Positions 22,480 through 34,700 of a stretch of DNA of 64,000 nucleotides are shown piece by piece. The stretch is from Romanomermis culicivorax. Its lineage: Eukaryota; Nematoda; Enoplea; Mermithida; Mermithidae. Made by a program: the position numbers and the translations under genes. The DNA lies in NCBI GenBank assembly GCA_963922205.1, contig CAWUHX010000039.1, positions 1,546,930 through 1,610,929 of the forward strand, given 5' to 3'. The notes beneath the pieces were generated by a model. It worked only from the letters and a program-made list of their open reading frames with translations. It was not told the origin of the DNA and ran no database searches. Each line of letters begins with the position of its first letter. The first letter of the stretch is position 1.

Positions 22480-24655
22480 TAAAAGTGTTGGTGGTAAAAT
22501 TTTTAATGAGATCTGACAATTAGTCATAGGAGTAGTATTACAGGTTTTGAGATGATCTATCGAACGGATATTTTGACTTTAAATATACTTCAGTGGTTGC
22601 TGAGATCGGATATAGGTCAACTTTGCATTAACTTTACAAATTTATGCACGGTGTAAAGAAGGCTCATGGGAAAAATGGCTAGTGTAGAATTACACTATTT
22701 GTTGTGGGCTATCTAATTCACTATGTACGATTTGAAATTTTAGAATTTGCACTTTTGGAGTAGGATAGCTAGCTTGTGAACGTGTCCAGCAAAAAAGTAA
22801 AATTCACAAAAATTCAAAGCACTGATATACATTTCATTTGTTGTAAAAATGTGTCCTCAAATCTAAAACATGATAAACTAGGTTTATCAATTTAAACCTT
22901 TTCTTGAAGTCAGATAACCAAAAATCTGGTCATGTGAACGAACTTGATTCAAACTGAATTTTGTACATTCGAAATACAGCATAGCAACCTGATCTTCGGG
23001 CGAGAAAAGTTACAATGCTCATTCATTCAAATTTAGTTCGAGTTTAAATAATCAGACTTTATGAGCTTGAATGAGTGACCAAGCATTAACCTACTGCTCA
23101 GATTTTTTCGGTTTTTCATCAATCTATGCAGTTAGCAACCATAGAATGCAAATCCTAATTTTATGCATCTATATGCAAATGATAGATGTAAAGCAATCAG
23201 AATAATGCTACACCAGTCGATAGACTTTGTTTACACTTGAATTTAACAGACATCTTTCAAATTGCAATATGATCTCAAGAAAAAAACATTTTGACTGGGT
23301 GAAAACCATGAACTGCACATTTTTTCGAACTGAAACTACCACACTGATATTTATGCCAATTTTAGTGTAAACAAGAAATTTGAGCGAAAGTTGTCAGTTT
23401 AAGGTTAACGAAACCTGAAGTACCCTACAGCTTGATCGTACAGTTTATTGAGGATAGGTCAAGCTGATCAGTGGGTTTACTGTATCTCCACTAGAATAGT
23501 CGAATCAAAAAAGAAAGACGTTACGATAAAAACAGTTGAACAATATGGAAGCCTCAAAATCTATCCACAAAACTTTACCCTTTATATAGGACCCAGTTTG
23601 AAGGTATGAAACATGGTTACCCAGAAGTGAATCGTTCCACATGGCAATACCCTTTTGGATAACAACCGCACGAGATTAGAGAATGACATAAAAATTGCAC
23701 TTTGTACGTCGCCCACGTGTAATTTTTCCTACACATTTACATAAATAATTGCGGGGAAAAAAGCAAATTTTTCGCATTCCGGACGAACTTTCCAGGTCGT
23801 AAAATGATCAGGCTATAAATTACAGTCGGATATTTATACAAAAGCTTTTTTCCATTTCTCTATCTAAAATTACTCATCAACACAGCAGAAAAATGAATTG
23901 TTGGAGCAAAAAAAAGAAAAAGAAGAAAATAACAATTAAGCTTTTACACTATTTTTCGAATATTTTACGCAAAAGCAAACAAAAGAATAAAATTGCGGCG
24001 TTTGAAGGGCGTCCATCAGAAAAATTTTTGCGTCAAATATGGACAATTTTTCGCCGCTTTTGTTTTAAATGATTGATTCGGCATAAACAATAGGTGTGCA
24101 TATTATTTTTCTATCTACTTTTTTCTTGTTTCAGGGGCAAAAAATCAACAAACTCGGAGGAATATAGAAAAGAAATAGACAAAAAACAAAGAGAATGAAC
24201 TTGCACAAGGTGAATGATGACAACAATATCACAAATGTGCGTTTTCGTAGACAAAAAAACAGCCATTCGTGAAGGTGAAAACAAGCCTTAATTGAACATA
24301 TTGTTCGATTAGGAAACAGCCTCTATAGCCAGTTTTTCTTATAAAATGCTTCTAAATTGAAAAATGATGACGAAAATCGTTTTTATCAACAAAAAAGTTT
24401 TAAAGTAAGATTTTCCATTCAAAAAAATCTTTAATTTCCAGTCCTATGTGATATGTGATTTATCGCAGAATATTATGAAAATATGTAATGGTACTTGCTT
24501 TTCATTGGTATTTAGAAGCATTTCAAGAAAAATCGGCTATAGAATCACATGATGTTTATGTTGATATTTGATGAGCTAAACGTTTGCCAGTCTGGTTCAA
24601 AATATGTTACTAGGTCTTATGGAATTCGGATTTTTCAAGACCTGTGAAAACCATC
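22480..24655. other. Intergenic; nothing recognised
   Basis: AT-rich, no ORF above noise, no RNA gene seen. Isolated short words recur but no clear repeat boundaries. Confidence 0.4.
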
Positions 24656-24659
24656 TTCA

Positions 24660-24958
24660 TCTTTTTCCTTTTCCTTTTCCTTTTCCTTCTTCTTTTTCTT
24701 TTTTTTCTTTTTCTTTTTCTTTTTCTTTTTCTTTTTCTTTTTCTTTTTCTTTTTCTTTTTCTTTTTCTTTTTCTTTTTCTTTTTCTTTTTCTTTTTCTTT
24801 TTCTTTTTCTTTTTCTTTTTCTTTTTCTTTTTCTTTTTCTTTTTCTTTTTCTTTTTCTTTTTCTTTTTCTTTTTCTTTTTCTTTTTCTTTTTCTTTTTCT
24901 TTTTCTTTTTCTTTTTCTTTTTCTTTTTCTTTTTCTTTTTCTTTTTCTTTTTTCTTGT
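24660..24958 (+). repeat. (CTTTTT)n microsatellite, ~300 bp
   Basis: Nearly perfect hexamer CTTTTT repeated some 40 times after a CCTTTT-type lead-in. It produces long open frames in several phases (Phe/Ser, Leu/Phe, and Lys/Glu or Lys/Arg on the other strand), none of them genes. The high purity suggests recent or ongoing expansion. Confidence 0.95.
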
Positions 24959-25039
24959 TTTTTAGTTTTGTTAAAACGTTTCTCAAAAATGAACCAAGAG
25001 GACGAAAGTATCAACTATTTCATGCTTTTGTCAGCCAAC

Positions 25040-25330
25040 TGAACTCAAGTGCCAAACTTTTGAAGTCAAGTTTAAAACGTTCCAAAACATATCTCAAACA
25101 TTTCAAATCGAATTTCAAGCTTTCCAAATCAAATTTGAACATTTTCAAATCAAATTTCAAACTTTTCGAATCTTCCCAAACCTTCCGAGTCCTTCAATAT
25201 TTTTCAAATCAAATTTCAAAATTTTTAAAATTAATTTCAAACTTTTCAAATTAAATTTTAAATTTTTCGAATAAAATTTCAAATACCAAATGTATCTCAT
25301 CAACTTTCAAATTCTTCGAATCAAATCTTT
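25040..25330 (+). repeat. Tandem TTTCAAATCAAATTTCAAAC-type repeat
   Basis: Roughly a dozen 20-26 bp imperfect units based on CAAATCAAATTTCAAACTTT. No coding meaning. Confidence 0.7.
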
Positions 25331-27845
25331 GTCCAGAAATGTCAATTGTTCTCCTAAACCTCGAAAACCTCAGTTTTGATGTAAAAAGGTTGTAAATTCT
25401 ACCGGATCAATTTTAGTAAAAAAATTTTGCATGTCGGATGTACACAAAAAAATCGCAGTCCCAGAAGAAAATTTTAAAAATATGAAATAATAATACTTGC
25501 TTTTCATTTCTAACTTTTGAAGGTATTTCATGGAAATTTTCGTAACAAGATCATTCGCAGAACCGTCTGAGACACCCACTCCATAATGGAATCATGCAGT
25601 TTAGTAATTTAGCTATGTTGCATGGAAACCTGGATTTTCTAAATACAGATGAAGCACTGTTTCCTGGGCATACCGCAATAATTGCATATTTGGGTAACTA
25701 TAGAATCTATCTTCGTCTTGTAATTGCTTTTTCTAGCACATCAGGGACACCCTACACTGTTCGGTGGTTTCTGATTGTGTTTTTTAGTTTTTGAACAACC
25801 CCCACAATTTTTGGTGAAAACGTGATGTTTTCTGGGTCTTATGCAGGAAAAATTCACAAAGCCTTCTCTTTTTTGCGAAATTTTTCGCCGCCTCGCATTG
25901 TTAAAATTTTGAATTTTATTTTTGCTTTTGAACGTTCTTTTCTTGTCATGAGAGAATAATGGATCAAAAAAAATTTTTTCTTCCTAAACGTTATGGGATA
26001 AATTTTCCGTCGGAGTCTTTATATCTGTCAGCTTTATTTTGTTCATTTCACAAGATTCTTGGAATATGTTCTTTCCTGAAAAATGCGTGTAAAAGCGAGT
26101 ACTATTTCGGATTTTTACGATTTTCTGCTCTGCTGCATATATGACATAGTATTGAAATTTTTTTATTGTTCTGAAGACCTTACTGATTTTTGTCATTTTT
26201 CGATTAGAACCATAAAAACTTACTATAGGTGCACTTCTGGGTCAACAATGTTTTGAATGCATTTGTTTCTTTTTCTACTTTACTTCTACTCTACTCTACT
26301 TTAAAGTACTTCTAATTTCTACTTTAAAGCTACCAAAATCAATAATGTGTCTACAATCTGTAAAATGCAGGATATGAGTCTGAAGTCTGTTGTTTTTTTA
26401 AATGCTACTAAATCATGAAAGTTGAAAACAAGCACTATTCCATAATTTTACAATGTATAGCTAAGTCATTCAGCTAAGCTTTAAGAATTTTTGAATAAGA
26501 AATTTTACAGTAAAAGTTTTCTGCAAAAAATTTTGATAGCAGTAAGGATTTTTGTTGTAAAAGCAAACTATAGTTCCTGCATCACTAACTCAGTGCAACT
26601 ATTGTTGCTCAATTAAAGTTTTGTACACAAATATAAACTTATTCTAAAGTAGCAGAATCTGGTTTAAAATTATTCCTTCCATTATTTCTATAGCCTTGTA
26701 CCCAAACTATACGGTATAGATTTATTAGACATTCTTTGCAGGATGAGAAAAACATATAGTGAAAAAAGCAAAAAGTTTGAGATGGTAATAAATATCAAAA
26801 AATGTGATTTCTTAAAATGCAGTTTTTTCATAGGCGCAATTTACAGTGACAACCTGAAAATGTACAGTATTTCTGGGAATTGGATAAGTCTTCCGAATTT
26901 TTAAAGATATTACGCCAAATGTTTTAATATACACTTTATGCCAATCAACAATAAATTGAATTATTGAAGTTTGTCTGTAGTCTGTTTTGCTTGAAATCCT
27001 AGTAATATTTAGGGTGAAAAGCAAATACTATAGTATCATATTTTTACCACTTCCTGCTAAACCATATATCAGATAGGACTGTGAATTTGTACGTCTTTGA
27101 AATTATCAGTTACTATTTTTGAGTATGAAATCTTGCAAAATTTTTTTGTTTAAACGACTTTGAATTTTTTGATTTTTTCTAAAATACTCTCGGAAAATAA
27201 ATAGTAAAAATGATCTTATTGGTCTCAGAGACGATATAGAAATTAATTTACCTTAGTAATGTCAAAATTATATGGCTGGCATTAACGATTCAAAAATATT
27301 TACCAACTAAGTTGGCAAGATTTGCAATTTTATTCAGTCATCATACAACTTCCAAGTCTCACACATGTGTAATTTGTTCTACTTTTTAGCATTTTAAACA
27401 CCCTGTATGCTTTTGTAGTCTGTTTTCCTCTGAAACATTTTTAAATAAGAAAAATGGATAGCAATTACAAAATTTCATGATTTTATGCTGAACCATACGC
27501 AAAAAATCTCAAACAACAATTTTTTTAGAGAAAATCTTTATGTTAAAATTTTACTGTAAAAGCTTTGTGTAGACGATTTTGAAGATAGTATTGATTTTTT
27601 GAAATTCTTTAATCTCTGGAAGCGTTTTACAAGAAGCAGAGATTGAGTACAAACTAGCTTGTTATTGATAGTCCATCTTAAATATTTGTACGGTTGCTTG
27701 GTCAGCTTGGCTTTTGAAAACTTACCAAAATCTTTATCAACACTGGAGGAGTAACCGTTTCTGACAACCGTCGACTGTGTGTCTCAGTACTCTAGATATA
27801 GGCTAAATTTTACACTGTTCGAGGCACACTGTCTACATTAAAAAG
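25331..27845. other. Intergenic, diffuse repeats
   Basis: AT-rich. Segments with TGTAGTCTGTTTT followed by AAATGC..TAA.. and GAAAAGCAAATACTAT recur near 26390, 26970 and 27415, and again near 38440 and 38890. This suggests a diverged dispersed repeat of 200-300 bp. No supported gene. Confidence 0.4.
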
Positions 27846-28690
27846 TGACAAAAGTCCAAGCTTAGATTACTTAGACTTAGTTCCTGCTGTGCCATTTGGC
27901 GCATTGGGCTGCGAGTGTCCTCCACTGAGTTCAGTTTGATGCAGTGATCTCGGCCTCTTCTCATGATATGCCAAGCACCAACAGATCTTCTATGAAGGTC
28001 CATTACCACATGGTTCGAGGACAGCCTTGTTTCCGTTTTCCTTGCGGCGGTGTCCATGTGATGGCACTTTTCGGGAGTCACGAATCCTGTTGTTGTAAGA
28101 TATGCCCAGCCAATTGCTGCCAGCGTTCAGTCACTATGTGATTAAAAGGACGGGTGGCAGTTTTATGATGGAATGCTGTCCCGCTATGAAACTCACAGGA
28201 TTTGCCACAGCAATTGTTGTTGGGCAGCATTAAGCCTTTTCGCAATCCTTGCCAATGTCTTCACATTTAATTGCAGTTGGGAGAACAATGGTGTTGAGTA
28301 GACGAATTTTGATCACTATGTTGATTTTTGGGTTTAACCAATAGCCATTTAAAGACTGCTCCTGCCTTCCCAATGCGGCATGCTACATCATGGTCAGTGT
28401 CTCTATCATTTGCCAAAATGCTGCCCAAGTAAGTGAATCTATCAACCTTCTCAATTCGCTGTTGGCCAATCATCATGGAGTCCCTTGCTACAGCATATCC
28501 GATTTTCATGATCTTCGTTTTATTTCCACTTATCCGGAGTCCAATCTTGACCACTTTTTGTTCTGGACTTGTTGTTATGTCTTGCATGCTCTTCCTCATG
28601 GTTCCGAGGTTTCTGATTTCATCAGAAAAATCGATTCCCTCAGGTGATATGGTTCTCGCCACAGGATTCCAAATCTATCTAAATTGTCTC
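27846..28690 (-). pseudogene. Degraded LINE reverse-transcriptase 3' part
   Basis: Minus-strand translation shows the end of a non-LTR retrotransposon reverse transcriptase: GLRISGNKTKIMKIG, then IGQQRIEKVDRFTYLGSIL, then DVACRIGKAGAVFKWL in the frame 28662-28267. After frame changes the typical C-terminal part follows (TWTPPQGKRKQGCPRTMW and a WRTLAAQCAKW-like end). The GxKxNxxKTK and FTYLGS words are diagnostic of LINE polymerases. Several stops and frameshifts, with no 5' part, mark it as a 5'-truncated dead copy. The plus-strand frames over this stretch are shadows. Confidence 0.8.
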
Positions 28691-28728
28691 CAAGCTTAGA
28701 TTATGCGACAAAAAAATTCTTCTTTCTT

Positions 28729-28737
28729 TAGCTCATC
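28729..28737 (+). promoter_or_regulatory. Splice acceptor just before a start codon
   Basis: TTCTTTCTTTAG ends six bases before the first ATG at 28738. As at 3909, this suggests either a spliced leader or a leader intron. Confidence 0.45.
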
Positions 28738-31700
28738 ATGATGCGCCCCATGATTCATATCACACCTTTCGTATTATTCCAATTATCACTTTACACAACC
28801 ATTAACCGTGCCCAAAAAATCCAATGTAGCTTCGAGGGTAACGTCGGCCAGATGGTCTTTTTGCCAAAACCGGACGCGCTCCGTGCATTCATGTGTAAAA
28901 GTGCCGATGAAGTGATCACGGTAAAAGGTGAGAAAAAAACTTTGAAGAAAGCATAAATTTTCGCATTGAAGGTTGTTTACATAAAACTGTTCAGAACCTC
29001 ATCCATGTAAAAATTGACTGATACATATCTTACAGTATGATCGCATTACATGATGTGCAAATACGAGTGATGAATACCTTACAGTACAATCACGTAATAT
29101 GATGTGCAAGTACAAGTTATGCATGCCTTACAGTATGATCACATAATACGATGTGCAGGCACATTTCATGTACTGCATTGTACCCGAAAGTTCTACAACC
29201 TTCCACAATATTCTGTTATATTCTTTTACATTCTACAAGGTTCTAGAACATTTTGTATGCCGTGTTGTTTTGTATGGTCATTCATGTATTTATTGTTACA
29301 TTTAGTACTTTGATTGTGTTAGTTAGCCTTATTAAACTTAGTTATTTAGCGGCCAGTATTCCACTTGAATATTTACCAATTATACCAAGGCTAATCTATT
29401 TTCAACTTAGTTCAGTCATTATTCAAGACAGAACATTGACATTCCTCAAAAATTGACTTTACACCCATAGTTATAGCGATAACACCACATTGAGCTTTGC
29501 ACTGCTATAATTCAGTTGCAAATAAGCAAATAAAAATTTATAAAATACTTTTGTCCTGATCTTGATGAGATCTATTGACTGGTGTCAATTTTTTACGAAA
29601 ATTTCCGTGTTCTAAATTTTAAACCTGCATTAATGGTCATCCAAACGCAAAAAAATATTCCTCTTAAAATTTTACTTTCGCCACTCCCAGTAAATGCAAA
29701 ACTACTCAATTCGCTGCACATACCCCAATTCCACGCTTTTTCAGATCCTCAATATATTCGAGATTCGTGCAAATACCGTGTCGATGACTACGAATATGTA
29801 GTTGTCAGGAGGGCTCGGCCTAATGGTGTCCAGGACAAGAACATTGCCCAATGGGAATACTGTAGCGATCCTTGGAATACTACAGTAGCGGCTGCTAGTT
29901 TCAATCGACAAGGTAGACAAGTGAAAAACGAAAACTTTTAGCAATGAGCACGGCTTGCACAATTTTCCTTTTTCTCTGGAATTTTCAATATCAAATAGAC
30001 GATATCAGTGAGAAATTCAAAATTCATAGCACTTCTTCACTTTCAGATAAAAAATTTAAGTGTGAAAATCATGGCACTAATCTATACTATATAACTTCAT
30101 TTATAATCTTTGTTTCTATCAGAAATTTGATGAAAAATGGAAATCATTTAAAAATCACAAAATTTAGCATGATGCATCTACTTTTTCCGCCTAGGTTAAA
30201 ATTTTAATCAATCGACAATATCAATGAAAAAATCATGGAAATTCACGGCGTGATGAGTATGATTGCTATGTTCACGTGAACTAATAGTCAAACGTGAGAA
30301 TTTGAAAATTTACAGCACTGTCAAATTCTCATATCTTGTTTTCCTTAAGTCATTGAAAAATCGAAAATTCATAGCATTGAGCATGATTGGCAGAATTCCC
30401 ATTTTATGTGAAATTTTCGTGTTTGGTCGACAATATTATTGGAAAACTAGAAATTCACGGCGCATAAGCACGATTTTCAGTGGTTATGATATTGCTAATG
30501 CTTCTATAAATTTAAAAATTGAAAATCATTGAAAAATTCACAATGACGTGCACTATAGTCTGCATAATTTTCATGTGAATGAATCCTTATTTGGTAAGTA
30601 AAAAAATATGGAAATTCACGGCATGATCGGAATGATTGCAGTGTTTGTGGAACTAATCCTCAACCAATGAAAATTTGAAAATTCGCAATTCTGAACCTGA
30701 TCTGTAAAATTTTCATGTTTGTAATAGTTATTGCTTTTTTTCCCATGGTCAGTGAAAAAATATAATCGAATGAAAACTTACTGTTCTGAGCATGATCCAC
30801 ACAATTCTCCCCATGTTCATTTGAAATCTGCATATTTTCGCAAAAACAGTAAGAAATGAAAAATCACGTGGAAATTCACAGCACATGTGTACACAGGTGA
30901 TACAAATTTTGAAAGTATACGAACATTTGAGTTATGCTTTGCATGTTCATTTGAAAACTTGAATGTTCTACAGTCTGTCAAAGAAACGATCAATGTTACC
31001 CATTGGAAGTTATAGTCGACATGGTCCAGAAATTGGGAGGTATTTTTTCAGAATTTAGGGAACAAGATACGTTTAAATTACAGTATACTTCATAATGTTA
31101 AGGCACAATATCAACTAAGCCAACGTGTTCACAGTTGATCGGAGAGCTGAAACGTATAAGCGAGCCGTTCCTTCAACGATTTTACGCCGGTAACGATAGT
31201 CGCTGCGATTTTGGAGAAATAATTTCTGGTAAACTAAAATCTACAGCTACAGTAAAGAGCGAGTAGATTTTCTGTGAAAGTGATGATTTCTGATACAAGA
31301 GGCTTTTTTCATTTATGAACATTTTTCAGTGGTGAAGACTTCAGACTAGAAAATTCAGTTCTTAAGTGCTCCAAAGCATATTTGCCCTTAATCAGGCAAA
31401 TTTTCGTAGTTCATTCTTGGTCTCAAATCTCGGAATAATTTTTAGCCATTAACTGTCATTAGGTCTCCAGATATTCTCAGAAAACTCTGATGTGAAACAG
31501 TGTGTCTAAAAACATTTTCGAGAATTGTGGCTGATATGGTTGTGTTTTCGCCACATCTTCCATTCACATGAAATATCATTTCATATTTTTTACTTCTGCC
31601 ACAAAATCAGGCCATGAGATCGCATTTACACCTAATTTGCGTATTCAAAATTTTTGCACTTTTTGCGAATGGTGATCATAACTGAACCTACATTTTTCCA

Positions 31701-34700
31701 GTCCTCTTAGAAAGCTCTTCGAAAAACTTAAAAAAATATCCTCGGACTAGATGGCAGTAGAAACCTGCATTCAAAAAATTTTCGTTCCTCTGTAGATGAA
31801 ATGCTGCTAAAACTGAAATTTTGTCAACAATGGCACTGTAGTTTCTTTTGGCCTATATTAGCCCAGAAAACGGCTATCCGCGAGAAAAATGACCTTTCAA
31901 GGCAAAAAAAAATTTTTCTTCCAAAACGTTTAAAATAGAGTATCAATCGATAGATCTCATTGAGTTCTATTTAAAACATGATCTAAACTTGTGTGCCCCC
32001 CTTTTTGACTCAGTTATGAATGATTAAAGTTTAGTTCAAAGTTGGTTGACCACATTTTCCTTGCGCACTAGAGTGGTAACTGGTAACCTGAGTTTGACTT
32101 TTCCACATTTTTCTTCGTGCCACCCAAAAAATCATCGACTCCATTCACCCAGGATCATCTTCGTGGAATACGGCTCAAACTCAAACTTCAGTTCCTGGTT
32201 CAAAAGTCAGCGCATCAAGTGATACCGCCATTGACGCTTGTCGAAACGGCATTTTCAACAAAGTTTATTACACCAATGACGAAGCAACGCGTGATTTATT
32301 ACGCTTTTTCTTAGTGTACTTGATTTCATTTGGTTCAAAAATTTCTTCCTATGTTTCAGATTGTGTAATCAACGACAAAAGTGAATATAGGGGCAAGTGC
32401 GTCGTGATGGGCGACTTATTCAGTCGATTACAGAACCTTGGGCGGCAAAGGAATAAAATATCGGATACGGATGATAACACCATTGAGTACAAGCGCTACA
32501 TCCTACAATGTAAGTTATGCATAGGTTTGCCAGAGTTGGGACTTTAATTGACTGAACTTTCGCTTAAAACAATGTAAGTGATACATATCTTACAGTAAGA
32601 TCACACTGCATGATGTGCAAGTACGAATGATGCATACTATACAGTATGATTACATAATATGATGTGCAAGTATAAGTGATGCACACCTTACAATATGATC
32701 ACATAACATGATGTGCAGGTACATTTCATGTACTGCATTGCACCGGAAAGTATTAGAACCGTCCACAATATTCTATAATATTGTTTTATATTCTACAAGT
32801 TCTAGAACATTCTGTGATTTTCCGTGTATATAAGCTGTGTTGATTTTTACATTCATTCATTTATTTATTGTGCAATTTATTACTCTGATACTATATGTTG
32901 TGTTAGTTAGCCTTAGTTAACTTAGCTATTTACCAGCTAGTTATTCCAGTTGGATATTTACCAATTGTCCCAAGGCTAATCTATTTTAACCTTAGCCCAG
33001 TCATTATTCAAGACACAACAGTAAGCAGGATTTTTTTGGGCACCAATCGATATTTCTCATTGAGATCTATTCAAAGTTTAAACGGTGTAACTTAATTTTC
33101 GATGGTGTTAAGGATGGTTGAAGTTTGGTTGATATCACTTTTTCTTCTTGTTGCTGACTGAGTCTTTTTTTTAGTTCGATCCTTGATTTATCAAAGATCA
33201 GACAAGTACGATGGCGCACATGATTATTGGAATAAAGATGAAGCCTTCAATGTTTTGTTTAGTGATGCAGGTGAATATGCTCAACAATCCCAGTAGGTCG
33301 ACCATCGCTAAGACCATCCCAGTAGATCGAAGAAGGATATAAGCATAATTTTTTTATACATATGAATTTCCAGTGGTTCGACAATCCCAGTAAGTCGATC
33401 GTCCCAGTAGGTCGACTGTCCCACAAAGTCGACTATACCGATGAGCACGAAGTCTACGGCAGTTTAATGATTCAAATTTGCGAGATCAGATTGCTTTCAA
33501 GGATTTGGCTTACACTTAGGCATAGGCTTAGGATTAGACTTAGGCTTATGCAAGAAAGACATGCTGATCTTCTGGAGCTGTCGACCTACCGACCGGGATG
33601 GTTGACTTACTGGGACAGTTGTCGAGTCGCATGGATGGCTCGGAATTGTAGTTGTAGTGATTCCAGTGTTTGCAGGTGGTTTTCAGCAAAATGCCTTCTG
33701 AAAAACTACCAAAAATTGCACTGAAAGATATGAAAACCCACCGAAAAGCCACCACACAAAAATAATACGACTTCATCTAATAAGCGATTATTTGCGCTTT
33801 ATTTCCAACTTTATTATTATTTGTGTTTGAATTGAATATTAAATCAATAATTCGAAACACAAGTGAAAACGTGTCCATGTTTCGAAACATGTTTGCTCTG
33901 CAGCACTAACCATGCTAAAATTTTTAAACAAGTTTTGATTAATCAAAAATATATTCAATTACTTTTTAGATCTTAATCCACTTACCATTCCGTTCCATAT
34001 TTTTGCGCCACTTGTCTTCTTTTTTTGGATAAGTTGCTTGTTTCGGAAAATCGCAATTTCATTTTTTCATGCCAAATTCAGAAAAAATTGTATAGAAAAC
34101 GAAAAATCAAAACAAAGCAAATTTTCGGAAAAATTAAAAAATTGACTTCTGACCACGAGATACTACCGTGACTTTTTATAAGTGGTGAAAACTCACAAAT
34201 TCTCATATTTTTGAACAGTGTGTGGGAGAAAGAAATGTTAAACCATCAAAAAAGACAAAAAAATGGTAAAAAGTGCAAAATACCATAGCTGTGAAAAACC
34301 ATGTGAGAGGACCAAAAAACGCAAAAATGGCAGCAAATCACCTGCTAACCATGAGTGGGGGTGTGTGTTTGTGGTGCAGAATGCGCGATTGAACAGCTGG
34401 ATGCATCACTACGACACTCATTCCCCCCTTTTGTGGAGAAAAAGTCCATGTACAGTCACCAATGCAGTCTGCCCAAATGCAAGTGACGGGCAACTCAGAA
34501 AAATAATGCTCAGTGAGCGTCTCGAACCCTCGACCTTCAGCATACAAGGCACATGCTCTATTACCTGTATTACCTGAGCTATAAAGATGGTTCATAAATT
34601 GTGTTTGCAGTGGTGGTGGTGTGTGGGATGCAGACTGCATGATGAACGGCCCGATGCATCACTACAACACGCCTTCCCTCTTTTGAGGAGGAAGAGGCCC

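Noticed and set aside
24604-25254. Long ORFs on both strands (Phe/Ser, Leu/Phe, Lys/Glu, Lys/Arg repeats)
   Set aside because: Direct translations of the (CTTTTT)n microsatellite, whose period is a multiple of three; no start context or domain.
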